From positions 3,330,696 through 3,394,695 of the forward strand of contig OZ025874.1 in NCBI GenBank assembly GCA_964019415.1: 64,000 nt of DNA. Direction: 5' to 3'. The first letter of the stretch is position 1; every line of letters starts with the position of its first letter. Made by a program: the position numbers and the translations under genes. Of the stretch, positions 44,104-55,704 are shown in pieces. This DNA comes from Ianthella basta. Taxonomy: Eukaryota > Porifera > Demospongiae > Verongiida > Ianthellidae. Below the pieces are notes generated by a model that searched no databases, was not told the origin of the DNA, and was given only the letters and a program-made list of their open reading frames with translations.

Positions 44104-47100
44104 ATGACAACGACGGAGGAAGATGTTAGTGTGCTGTATCGCGATTTGAAGGGCGAAACGTTTGTAGGGGAGTACGTGAAAGACTTCGAATCCATGGTCA
44201 GTCGGAGGCCACAGTTGCGTCAGGTCATAGCGTCAAAGCAGCTGGAGCAGAAACTGGAGATGAAATTAAAGGATATTCAAACGAGATTGGAAGGCCAAGT
44301 GTGGAAGGGTTTCCGCTATGATGAAGATAGAAGTAGTTGGGAATTCTACGCGACTCTGGACGGCGAGCACTGTATTGGCGAGTATGGCCTGTCCACGATT
44401 AGGGACTTCGAAGTGTTTCATCTGAAGGACTCCTATGCGTACGAGAGTCAGCTAGGCGTTTCCATCAGCGTCACAATGGTGAGAGTGATACATATTGGGG
44501 GTAACAACTGCGCACAGCTATGATAGTTGTGAATATTGAACGATCGCCCTATTTAATATCGTAAAATTATATGGACAAACTGTATATAGGATGGCGCGCA
44601 CAAATCCTAAGCTTACGAGGGTCCCATTTAAGGGGAGCCTAGGCTGTGTGTGTGTGGGGGGGGGGGGGGGGGGGATGTATATATACATCTTCTATAAACT
44701 TAGTAGATTCATTTTCAATTTCTCTATTGCTCTTCCTTCCTTCCCATTATAGGAGAACAAATTCAAAGAACAACTAAATGGTGAGCTGTGTGGAGCTATG
44801 GAGCAGCTGCATGGCACAACAAACAGCATTGAGTTCCTTTGCCAAATTTATTGGTCCCTTTGCCAAATTTATTGCATGGTGTATCATGCAGTTGGTGGTG
44901 GAGTCGAAACTCACGCTATGGTACTGAACTTGTATGGAAGCTTAGTGCCGAGCACATTTAAAAGTTGTAAAATATTGCATGTTCCTGTTTAATTCAATAT
45001 GCAACAATTAATTGCAAATCATTGCGTAGTGGCCTTTGTCATGAAGCAGACCCATAGCTTCAAGTCTTGGGGAGTTCTGCTCTCAAAGTGGAACTCATCC
45101 TATAATAATTATTACTAACATATGGCACAATTCTAGTGTCCGCAGGGAGAATGTCCATTTGTGCTCCATATAACAGCCAAGCTGATCTTTTAAATCTTAA
45201 CAGGGTTTGAGTGGCACAGTGTTCATTGTAAGACTACTGTGTAGTAGTACAACAGGTTCTGTATAGCTTAAAAGATATAGGAATTGTTTCTCAGGTGGAC
45301 CTCCTAGGCAAGTGGGAGGGTTGAAGCCCCCAAACCCCCTGTGTATGGGCCTGTGAAGGCTACACTGATTATTATACTAGTAGGTATACTTTCCTTTTTA
45401 CGGACTGTCTACCAAATGCCAATTCCAGCAAAAAGATTGCAGCCACCAAGATTAGCATGTGGCTTGCCAAAGACGAGGCACTAGGGGCAGGCATATGAGT
45501 GCCTCATCTTGCTTTATGTATTTTGCTATGTTGCTTAATACTACAATTGAATCGTGGATGGATAATGATGCCTGATCGGAATGGCTGTACTGTGCCACGG
45601 CAGACTTGTGCTAACTTGGCTCTTTCGGACACTTTAGAGCCTAATACATGAGCAAAGGCATTATCTGCATTTGTGTAGTTGCACCACTTGAACATTGATA
45701 GAGTAGCTAAAGCAGCAAAGTTTTCAAAATAACTATTTACCCATCCTCATATATTATATGGGGTGCTGTTTGTAAAAATGAGGGAAATTTGAACCCTTGT
45801 TTACGTGATACTTATATATGAATATCCAGTGATATTTATTATATATCAGCTGATATTTATTATATATCAAAGGATATTTACAAATGTCGTGTATTATTTA
45901 TTATATATCAACTGATGTTTACACATGTGGTGCATCACATGACCTCACCTGACCTCATATACTGCATCACATGGTATTCGTATGAGTTCATGTGATATTC
46001 CAGAATGATTTAAGTGTTAACAGTATATTAGGAGCACATGGTAGAGCAATAGCTGTGGGGTTTACCACATAATGGCTCAGGTTTTGTCTACCAATAGCAG
46101 TTCTTCACAGTGCAGTACTAGTGGGAGAGGAAGGCCTCCAATAGATATTGGCCTCGAGCTCGATGATGCCAAGTACCTGTTATCACAGAGAATATCCAGA
46201 GCAAAAGTAGCTGAAATCCTGAGAGCCACTTGACAAACTTTGTACAACAGAATCAAGGGCTGCATGCAGTAACCCAGAAGTGTTTAGCCGTTACTCTGAT
46301 CTTTCAGACTCTGACCTTGATTCAGCTATTGGAAGCATCAGAAAAATTTAAGTCATCCTAATGATAGTGAGGTGATGCATGGTAGCTGGACAACTTCACT
46401 TGCATGGTGTTTGAGTGCCTCGTGTTCATTTGCGGGCAAGTATTCGCCGAGTTGAATCTGAAGGTAGAGCAGAAAGGAATATATATTGCCACAAAGAGAA
46501 GAACCTACCATGCATGTGAGTCAACCTAATGAAGTCTGGCACATTGAAGGAATTCATAAGCAAATCAGATGGTGCATGCCTTGTGATTCATGGAGGAATT
46601 GATGGCTAATCCCATGCCATCACCTTCCTCAGCTGCCACACCAATAGTTGTGCAACTACAGTTTAAATGCTTTTCAAGAGGGTGTGGAGAGGTATGGTTT
46701 ACCTGCCAAGGTCTGCACTGACAACGGTGGATGAAACATTGAAGTTTCTTTGATGCTTCTAATAGCTGAATCAAGGTCAGACGATCACTGGTTGCCATCA
46801 AATAGGGCTATGGCACTCATAAGGGTGAAAGAAGGTATTCAGCGGTGAAATTTTATTTTAGTGATATGTACATGCAGGTTATGTAGCACCAGTCCTGTAT
46901 TCCTGCATGCAGATCTGGGAATACTTCAGCAACCCCCAACCCTTGCACTCGTCAAAGAACTGGCAGTGCCTAGAATAGCCTCAAAGTGGTTCAATGTAGG
47001 GACCTGGTGTGGGGTCAGAAGTGAGGCTCTCAGCGTCATCGAGAGAGAAAATGCAGGTGATCCTATCAAATGCTGTCTGCAAATGTTTATATTCTGGCTA

Positions 47101-48438
47101 TATAAAGAGCCTGAGACAGAATACCACCCCAAGACATGGGACACACTGCTGGCAGCTGTGAAGAAGGCACATGGTGTCCAAACATATGAGAATATTATGC
47201 GTGCACTAATTGCTTCAATTGAGGAGGCTGAGGTGAGGTGGGAAGGAATTATGTCCTATAGGTTCCTCTATAGGGGGTAATGCAGCAAGTAAAGAGCATA
47301 TTCGCATACCTGCGTTATGCATGGTGTCTCCACAAGGGGGAAAGGGTCAGGTACCGTCATGCACATTGACTTGTGCATTGCACAACAATAGTTGTGCTCC
47401 AATCAGATTGCAGAACAGCTCATTAACACACTGATTTTGTTATAGAGCATGTTATGGTTGAACGTGAACAAGTTCCTCCTTGTATCACTTTATATACTGC
47501 AAGCGAGGCCACCTCTGCATACAGGATTGTCTTGCATATTAACAACTAGCCACTAATAGAGCGTAATTTGCAGCTTATGGTCAAAGATCAACTATATACT
47601 TTGTGATGGTACCTGACCCTTTACTCCTGCTGCTAATATGTCCATACAATTAATTTTGCTCAAAGTCTTGCTTGCAAAGGCAAATGTTTTCATGTATAGA
47701 CTGATGGTGGTGCCGCACTGAGTCCTTACCCACATCCCACTGGCATTGGTGCAGCTTTGTCATCCTCAGCTGTGAGTTTCTGTTAACATATTTCTGACTT
47801 TTTCTGTACTTTAAAGCTTGTGCATTAAATGTGTTTGGTGTGCATGCCTCCATATTGCTTGCATTATTATTGTGTAATACATTGTCAAATGTTCAATGAT
47901 TCCAGCAAGTAAAACAATACAAGTGGACAACAGCACCTTAACAAAACAACCAACTAACTGAAAACTATGCATGTGCAATTCTATTCATATGTGGTCCGTA
48001 ACAGTATTCATTCATGACCAATACTCCTTAAAGCATGATTGATAAAATAATGGAATAGAATTAATGGAGTAATGAAATAACAGTAATTATGTAAATTGAT
48101 AATTGAATGAATAATAAAATTGAATATAAAATATAATGATCAATCAATTATATATGTTACAGGAATTAAAATAATTTAGATAATGCATTAAATAATACTA
48201 ACGACTACATCTAGGAATCTACTGACCCTACCAAGCGAGAAATGTGTAATTTGGAATGGAATGGAATTGTGTAATGGATTAATATTACATCAGACACATG
48301 TGATTTGTACTTTGCACTAGTACTGTATTATATGTCCTGTTGTGCAGACCATTGTTGCTGACCTGTCCCGAACTAAGCCTCTTCCATCTAGTGACAATGG
48401 TATGCACACATGCACGCACGCACGCACACACGCACACA

Positions 48439-48490
<52 letters not shown>

Positions 48491-50010
48491 CACACGCACG
48501 CACGCACGCACACACACACACACCAATGACCACACGTTAAACTATGTGAGAGGGAACCAGAAGCCACACGCACCAAACTACACTATACATATATAGTACT
48601 GTGAACAGTAAGTTGTGTATAATTATGCTGTTTCTTCATGCATATGTGTGCGAATTTGCATTACTATTGCATTTATATTATATTATGTTACATAATTTGT
48701 GGACATTTGTAACATCTACTGTATAGCTGGAAATAGCTTGTGGCTGCCACAAAATTTAGCAGATTTGTCTATATATAATGACTTTTGGTAGGCTAGAAAA
48801 TTTGCAGATTCCATTTCCTTAATGGTGATGATTTCACAGAAAATGGCAACGATGGAGGACTGTTGGTTCTGGTTCGTGTCATTTCAACAGCATACCTTCC
48901 AATCTCATATAGCCCATATTAGGGGTCACTCTATATTCAGAGGGATAGCTGCTGTATATACAGGTGCTTTAATATTGCATTGGACTGCTATTCTCTCCAG
49001 CATTAATTCACATTTGCACTCACAACTTATGCGTTTGTTCACTTGCCCTGTCTTCTTCTCTGACAGGGTGCCACATAGACTTTAATTTCCTTAGCTTTGT
49101 AGATACTCAGGTCCATACTGATTGCAAATGTACATGTTGACTTCCATGTAACAGAGTTGCCTACATGGAACACTTTGCAACTGTACACAGATAAAAATAT
49201 TGGTGAGGAATTAGATTTCCTGAAATCCGCCAAACCACCAAGTTTAATACACAGAAATTCTTCCTGCAATATAATTATATGGTATTTTGTAACTAGTGAA
49301 TTGTAAATAGCTATTTGTATAAAGATGTCAGTGGTCATGTCCATCTTCCACCTAGCAGATGTACTGCTGTGTGATATTACTGTGCTAGCTGTGCGTCAGA
49401 CATACAGTCTCATCATTTTGCATGCTTCTGCAGTAATGTGTATAATAATTATACAGATACCAAGTGCAATGGGAAGTCACGACAGTCTATTGATGGACCT
49501 CCTCCAGCAAAGAAACACAGAACAAATAACAGCAGTCAAGGTGCTATTCTGGTCCATCATGTTTTTTTTATTCCTGCAGTCCTTCACTGATGCATGCAGT
49601 GTATATATTAATCAGTTAAAACATTATATATATTAAATTATATATTGAATGTATCATTTATAATATATCATATATGCCAAATGGTATAATAATAAGGCCT
49701 TTCCTTCAATGCTACTTCAGTTCAAGTTATTCTCAAGAAATATGAAGATGCCTTCTTTGAGGATGTGAATGCTAAGCACAATTTGCTCAGACTAAAGCGC
49801 AAAGGAGTAATTTCTGAGGATGTTGTAGCAGTTATTGAAGCCAAACGTGATGAGGAAGCCAATGAGGTATTGTATGATCACTTGATAAATCATGGCACTT
49901 TGGACACTCTGAGGGAATGGTGTGAATGGGCGGAGACTGCTAAGGGTTATCCAAAAATGCAAGAGCTTGGAAGGGAAATGAAGGATGAGCTAAAGCTGGC
50001 CATAGCATGA
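44104..50010 (+). CDS. Novel N-domain + Death domain + CARD-like adaptor
   Basis: Six exons, all with GT..AG borders and compatible phases: 44104-44478, 44753-44780, 46913-47232, 48348-48399, 49457-49540, 49721-50010; 382 residues ending in TGA. Residues 1-125 form an unrecognised domain (MTTTEEDVSVLYRDL..RPQLRQVI..VWKGFR..LGVSISVTM). About 135-240 is a Death domain (KELAVPRIASKWFNVGTWCG, then CLQMFIFWL and TWDTLLAAV). A polar linker includes PPPAKKHR. Residues ~290-380 are a CARD-like helical bundle (LLRLKRKGVISEDVVAVIEA, YDHLINHGTLDTLREWCEW). No enzyme domain or membrane span is present. Likely a cytosolic adaptor bringing Death-domain and CARD partners together in immune or apoptotic signalling (inference). 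A paralogue lies at 55705-62994. The Death fold is a good call; the CARD call is by pattern only. Confidence 0.75.
44656..44674. repeat. Poly-G run (19 G)
   Basis: Follows a short GTGTGTG tract in the first intron of the Death/CARD gene. Confidence 0.95.
45826..45935. repeat. Short AT-rich tandem repeat
   Basis: About four units containing GATATTTA(TTATATATCA), spaced ~27-50 bp, in the intron before the Death-domain exon. Confidence 0.75.
46072..46830 (+). pseudogene. Decayed integrase/DDE-type transposase relic
   Basis: Plus-strand pieces in several frames recall an integrase-core protein found widely in marine invertebrate genomes. An HTH-like start reads GRPPIDIGLELDDAKYLLSQ followed by VAEILRAT. 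Further on come EVWHIEGIHKQIRW, then (frame-broken) CDSWRN near 46580, and YGLPAKVCTDNGG near 46695, which fits the second acidic block of a DDE core. At least five stops or frameshifts are present. It lies in the intron before the Death-domain exon. It is a transposon or retroelement remnant, not part of the host gene. Confidence 0.6.
48403..48525. repeat. (GCAC)n microsatellite next to a splice donor
   Basis: About 120 bp of GCAC tetranucleotide with CACA interruptions, beginning 3 bp after the donor of exon 48348-48399 (G|GTATGCACAC). Confidence 0.96.
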
Positions 50011-50984
50011 AAATTTATGTATGTGTGTGGTTGTAGACATAATACACACTTTGTGTAGATAAATGAGTGTGTGCATGTGCATGTGTACAATTAGTATATA
50101 CAGGTTTAATTGTGTGTTCACTTCCTTGTAGGCATGCATGCAGGTAGGGCGCTATATACTTCTCAATATTAATGCATTGTCAGGCATTGCATTGTATGCG
50201 TACTGCACATATAATTATATAATACATGCAGAAAGCACAATTATGTGTTCCCAACTTTAATTTCCTTTAATTCATGGAGGGACCAGTAAAGACAAACACA
50301 GCTCAGGTTATATAAAAATGCATGATAAGAACTTGCCATGCAGCGTATGCTATTATATGCAGTGTATACATTATATGCAGTGTATGAGTGTGCACTATAT
50401 AGTGGTATTAAATTATGTACACTGTCTCTTGTCTAATATTCACGGGAAAGAGTGCCTGTATAACTGCATGTGCGGAGCAGATCTTGTTAAGCTCATTTGG
50501 CACGGCGCATGCTCAGCTGAGGCACATGCTTATGCATAACATGGGCATACCTAGGAAAAGTGCATACAGTGGAGTTTCCTGTATATAAGTGACTATTATA
50601 TAGTGGAACCTATAGATGCTACACACTCATCATATCATGTATTAACATAGGAGCCATGCCCAGCATATTATTATTATTATTATTATTATGCCACATGCCC
50701 TCAGGCACTAGGGCCAAACTGCCCTGTGAGGAGTATGAGTATATATAACTTTTATAGTGATACAGCAATTGACTAAATACTTGACAGTTGTTACTTTATG
50801 GTGGTTACCTGCATGAATTATCTGCATAGTAAAATACTAATTTAAATGGTTATAATAACTATGCATACGTACTATTGCTAGTCGACCGAAGTGAGCAAGT
50901 ATTTCAAGTTAATTGGGGGCAACAGCCTCTAACACGAGTTCTCTATAACTTGAATATCTACTAACTTAAAGTCTGAAAAGAAAC
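50011..50984. other. 3' flank of Death/CARD gene, no further gene
   Basis: AT-rich. Contains a (TTA)n run at 50670-50687 and repeated TATATGCAGTGTAT words at 50353-50387. No coding region recognised. Confidence 0.4.
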
Positions 50985-52845
50985 CTTTGTGGCTAGGGGT
51001 AGACATGCTTGATCTATTACCGGACTTCACTAGCCAAGAGTTGAAAGATAATTGCCAAATGTTTCGGCAACCATGCGGTTGTCTTCATCAGTGGCGGTAC
51101 AAAACAGAAAGTGACTCGCTTTATATAGGCTAAGATGGCGCTAATGTGAGTGACAGCAGTTGAGGTGACAGGTGATGAATAAACTTAAGGGGCAGGGTGG
51201 GCGAAAATCAGGGAAGCATGCAGGGTACAGAGGTGGTGTCTAACAGGAAAATAAGGAGTTGTACACTAGGGGCAATGTCCCATCCTTTCTGTTTAATGTG
51301 TTGGGGTGAGACCTAATGTGAATTGACTCTAATGTAAGTCTGTGGTAGAGATGGGGTTGCTGCTCCAGTACTCTGACGTTATTCCAGTCCACAGGGTGGT
51401 GGTGCATGGCTCCATGCGTGCTCGGCCAGTGCTGAGTTTGCACAGTCCCCTGACTCCACTGCCTTCCGGTGCTCCTTCATCTGCTTACTCAGGCATCTGC
51501 CTGTCTGGCCTACATAAGTGGCTGGGCAACCTGCACATGGGATCAGGTACACGACTCCAGCCAGCTCTTCTGTCGGGACACGATCTTTGGGTTTTACCAG
51601 GAGCTGTCTGAGGGTGGTGTTAGGACGGAATGAGACCCTCACTTCTAGTGGAGTGAGGACTCGGCGTACTGCCTCGGACAGACCACGTACATAGGGGAGG
51701 CTGACCACTGGGCCCTGGGACTGGTCGTCCGTGTGCCTGGTGCAGGTTGGTGTGGAGTGGGATTGAATAACCCCTTTGGGGTACCCATTGTTGATGAGGG
51801 CCTGTCTGATGTGTCTTGTTTCCTGATCCTTCGCAGTGATATCTGAACAGATTGCCCCTGCCCTGCTGTGCAGCGTCTTGACCACCGCAAGTTTGTGGGC
51901 CAGTGGATGGTGGGACATAAAGTCCAGGTAATGGTCTGTGTGGGAAGCTTTCCTGTACACAGTCGTTGAGATGGAGCCATCCGGATCCCGCTGGAGAAGG
52001 ACATCCAAGAATGGAAGCTTGCCTTCTGACTCCACCTCGACTGTGAACTGGATGCTTGGTTCCACACCATCGAGGTGGTCCAGGAATTGCTGTACTCTTG
52101 AGGCCGGAAGAGCTGCACAGGTGTCATCTACGTAACGTTTCCAAAACCTCAGGGGGATGTCTGTGGTTGCCAACGCCCTCTCCTCCACGTCTTCCATAAC
52201 TAGGTTGGCGATGGTTACCGAGACTGCGATCCCATTGCTGTCCCAAAAGTCTGCTGGTAGATCTCTCCACGGAAGGCGAGGTAGGTGGCACCCAAGCAGA
52301 ACTCCAAAAGATTCATCACCTCATTCACACTGAGGCCAGTACGATCCTTCAGCCCCACGTCATCCTTGAGTCTGCGTTGCACTGCTTCTGTGGCGAGATG
52401 CACAGGGACATTCATGAACAGTGACACGACGTCAAAGGAGACAAGGAGTTCATCTCTTGGCAGGACTTGTGGCTTGATGAACTCAGTGAAGGCCTTGGAG
52501 TTCCGGACGTGTGCTGGCGAGTTGCCTACAAGGAGGGATAGGACACATTAAACAGAAATGATGGAACATTGCCCCTAGTGTACAACTCCTTATTTTCCTA
52601 TTAGACACCACCTCTGTACCCTGCATGCTTCCCTGATTTTCGCCCACCCTGCCCCTTAAGTTTATTCATCACCTGTCACCTCAACTGCTGTCACTCACAT
52701 TAGCGCCATCTTAGCCTATATAAAGCGAGTCACTTTCTGTTTTGTACCGCCACTGATGAAGACAACCGCATGGTTGCCGAAACGTTTGGCAATTATCTTT
52801 CAACTCTTGGCTAGTGAAGTCCAGTAATAGATCAAGCATAACTTA
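50985..52845. mobile_element. 5'-truncated Penelope-like element with long inverted ends
   Basis: Outer ~310-bp repeats (51009-~51315 and ~52545-52840) are inverted copies of each other, about 95% alike by eye, for example GCTTGATCTATTACCGGAC at 51008 and GTCCAGTAATAGATCAAGC at 52820. Between them, on the minus strand, lie a reverse-transcriptase segment and a GIY-YIG endonuclease, the defining pair of EN(+) Penelope-like elements, which often carry LTR-like direct or inverted ends. Inside each end is CTGATGAAGACAACC-GCAT-GGTTGCCGAAACGT, resembling the CTGANGA..GAAAC core of the hammerhead ribozymes known in this class. Confidence 0.85.
51240..52545 (-). pseudogene. Penelope-like RT + GIY-YIG endonuclease, frameshifted
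   Basis: Minus-strand reading from ~52545: RT motif A (LLVSFDVVSLFMNVPV, near 52440), then FCLGATYLAF and GTAMGS. A one-base frameshift at ~52226 follows, then VTIANLVMEDVEERAL, motif C FWKRYVDDTCAAL (~52130) and KLPFLDVLLQRDPDGS. The GIY-YIG endonuclease (YLIPCAGCPATYVGQTGRCL, ~51540) follows and, after another frameshift at ~51405, LTLESIHIRSHPNTLNR and a stop near 51240. The N-terminal third of a full-length protein is missing. RT copies RNA into DNA at a nick made by the endonuclease. With two frameshifts and truncation this copy is dead. Confidence 0.9.
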
Positions 52846-52944
52846 AAGTCTGTCTTGTTTTGCTATAAATGTGCAATTCACGTGTATAGATAATGCTTTG
52901 ATGAGTATACTGCAGATTTTAATCCCTCCTCCCCTCCCATTGTG

Positions 52945-53090
52945 GTAGGTCTGTTAGATCTCTATGATCTTTCTAATGCTGAGTTCATTAGAAACTCACG
53001 ATCAGCATTAGAAACATTGCAGCAGACCTTAGCGTTACTCTGCTGTGGTTCTGTCTGACCTCGATACTGGTCATTCATTACCTACAGCTG
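52945..53090 (+). pseudogene. Third, decayed copy of one exon of the seven-span gene
   Basis: TTGTGGTAGGTCTG at ~52940, TCT(A)ATGATCTTTCTAATGCTGA, then CATTGCAGCAGACCTTA..ACTCTGCTGTGGTTCTGTCTG reproduce exon 37434-37549 and its acceptor, with a ~30-bp internal inverted duplication (GAGTTCATTAGAAACTCACGATCAGCATTAG). It sits directly outside the right end of the Penelope-like element. Confidence 0.75.
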
Positions 53091-53299
53091 TTCAGATCCA
53101 TGGCCACTTTCCGGGTGCCATTTTGAATACGTAGGGCGGAAGTTGGCGGTCAGCCGGAAGTGGAATGGGGAATTTATAGTCTCGTTCCCACGGCTGTTTC
53201 ACACCATATAAATTGTGGCATCTTAGTTTTGGTTTGGAAACCGGGAACAGGCGGCGAGACTGAGCTCGAGGTTTAAATGGCAAAAGGGAATAGGCTTTT

Positions 53300-55370
53300 A
53301 CTCCACGGAAACTATACCAATGCAGAAGTAACGTCGGTACGCAGCAGAAATGACAGGTTTCCAGTGAGTCCTAGCCTTTAAAGCGTAGTTTTTACTATTA
53401 CAATGGCGAAATTACAGCCGACCCTGGCGTCCTTTAATCTTCTCCTAGCGCTCTTCTGCCAGTTTTCACGCTATCGTGCTATACCTTGTATGAAAGCCCA
53501 AGCTGTCTATAACATGGCGGTGAAGTGCTTGTTCTGCGGCGCATCGCAGATTTTAGGTTACAAGTGCTAATACATGGAACACCGTATTTCACGGCCGTCA
53601 CAGACATAAGCCCACGCGAATAATTATAATCGGTATCTAGCTAGTACCACCAATAACTATTGTAAGATAGTGCTGATGGCAGTGGTTCTCAATGACATAC
53701 ATTTAGCATAGAGGTAAAAAAAATGCCAGGTGCTCAGCTGGGCGTACATACACACATGCTCTTGTACCTTTACCTATAGGTACTGATCATGAGGTACCTT
53801 GTAGGCAGATGTTTGTTATTATGCATGTCCTTTGTTCGATGAGCTTCTTATTCTTGACAACTAAACGTGTAAATATGTATCATGTCTTAATCTGTATACA
53901 ACATTTTTGAAAATAAAGTACAGAAAGATAATGGAAACGAATAATGTCAAGGGTTAGCCTTCTTGCGTTATCTATTAGGCTAAGCTTATAATGACTTGGT
54001 GAGTGCCATTTCAATGCAGTTCAGTACTCCGATCCCAAGATGACATCCTGTCCAATGCATTAGGATGGCCTGCAGCACAAATGAATCTGTACAGGAAGAA
54101 TGCAGGTACATAATAATAGTAAAACAGCAACTACAGGTATCCGTACATGAACAACAGACTGTGAAAATTATGGAAGTCAGCAGTAGTGGTCGGTGCTCCC
54201 ACACAAGCAATTGAAATGGTCTTGAAATTACATGATGCAGTGCATACTACATATCTGAACTGCTGCTTAAGATATCTTTTTGTGACATTAAACTTAGCAC
54301 TGAGCATTCCTTGAAAAGTACCACCGGTTGGGTGCATGGTGGACATGTGTGCAATAACACTTACATAATGCACTTTCCTAAGTAGAACATAAAGAAGAAT
54401 TCACTTGACCATTAGTGATGTGAGGAGTGATCAGTGGGTGATTGGGCATGGGAGGGGTGTCATCTTCCAATGCAGCACACAGTAGTTTAGTGCATGTAAT
54501 GAAGGCAAGCCTTATGAGATGCACTGTATAAGTACACACGTGTATACATGTAGTACTACACATAAGTGTACATGTCACATGAATGCTCTAATTTTATCTG
54601 TCGAGAGAGGAAAGCAAGAACAAGAACCCAACAAATTGATCTCTCAAGAGAATGCAGGACTAACAAGTGTTTTTGAAAGCACAATTGCAGTAAGGTGTCA
54701 TGCATGTGGTGTCACCTGACTTTTACTAGACAAACGATACAATGCACTACGTATACCCCATGCAGCAACCAAAGTGGAACTCTGACAAGACCATGGCCAA
54801 GCAATGAAACAAGAATTACTTAGGAACTAGAACAGTTAACTAGCAATTCTAAGTATGAAACTGGGAATGATGGAAGCCCAATTTTGTAGCCAGCTATATA
54901 TAGCTACATACATGGCACAAACATTGAACAATGTGTAGCTAAATGGTCTTTACTTCACATATGCACACAGTACCATGGCACTGTTGAGAATAAGAGACAG
55001 ATTGCATCACATGATGACTGCAGTAGGCATTGTGCATTCTCTGTAGCTCTATAGTTATGCAACTAGCCGTATTAGTACATATTGCAACATGGTGCTTCAT
55101 GTATTAGCACTTGTAACCTAAAATCTGCGATGGGCCGTAGAACAGGCACTTCACCGCTATGTTATAGACACCTTGGGCTTTCATACAAGGTAGAGCACGA
55201 TAGCGTGAAAACTGGCAGAAGAGCGCTAGGAGAAGATTAAAGGACGCCAGGGTCGGCTGTAATTTCGCCATTGTAGTAATAAAAGCTACGCTTTAAAGGC
55301 TAGGACTCACTGGAAACCTGTCATTTCTGCTGCGTACCGACGTAAAACCTGCATTTCTTCAGTATTCGTG
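53300..55370. mobile_element. ~2-kb element with ~275-bp terminal inverted repeats
   Basis: 53300-53577 and 55097-55370 are inverted copies, about 90-95% alike by eye. Examples: GGCGAAATTACAGCCGACCC at 53405 against GGGTCGGCTGTAATTTCGCC at 55250; GCGCTCTTCTGCCAGTTTTC at 53449 against GAAAACTGGCAGAAGAGCGC at 55208. The ~1.5-kb interior has no long open frame or transposase. Flanks (53150-53200 and 55470-55560) carry another short fold-back family. It is a non-autonomous long-TIR transposon, or an inverted segmental duplication around the interior. Confidence 0.8.
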
Positions 55371-55704
55371 GAGAAAAAGGAAGCTGAACTTGTGTCTTCT
55401 TGGATGGGAAAGATCCCAGTTCCAATTCCCAATTGGCGGCTATAAATCTAAGTTGCCACTGCGAAACAGCCGTGTTCCCACTCCACCTTTACCGCGTACC
55501 GCTTCCAACGCAAAAAATGGAGGGCGGAAGTAGGGCTGGGAACGAGACTAGCCGGGACTTTAGTAGGGGCTGGCCCACAGCATTACATCATACCACGCAT
55601 GCGCAGAAAAAGAGCGCCAAAATTATCGTCCTATTATTTTGCTTGTCATGTCAAGCCTGTAAGTTTATCTGTAGCTGTAAGAAGGCAGAGTTTAAATCTG
55701 CGCT

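Noticed and set aside
48403..48525. Regular GCAC repeats considered as a CRISPR-like or satellite array
   Set aside because: A simple tetranucleotide microsatellite with no spacers; CRISPR arrays are not expected in an animal nucleus.
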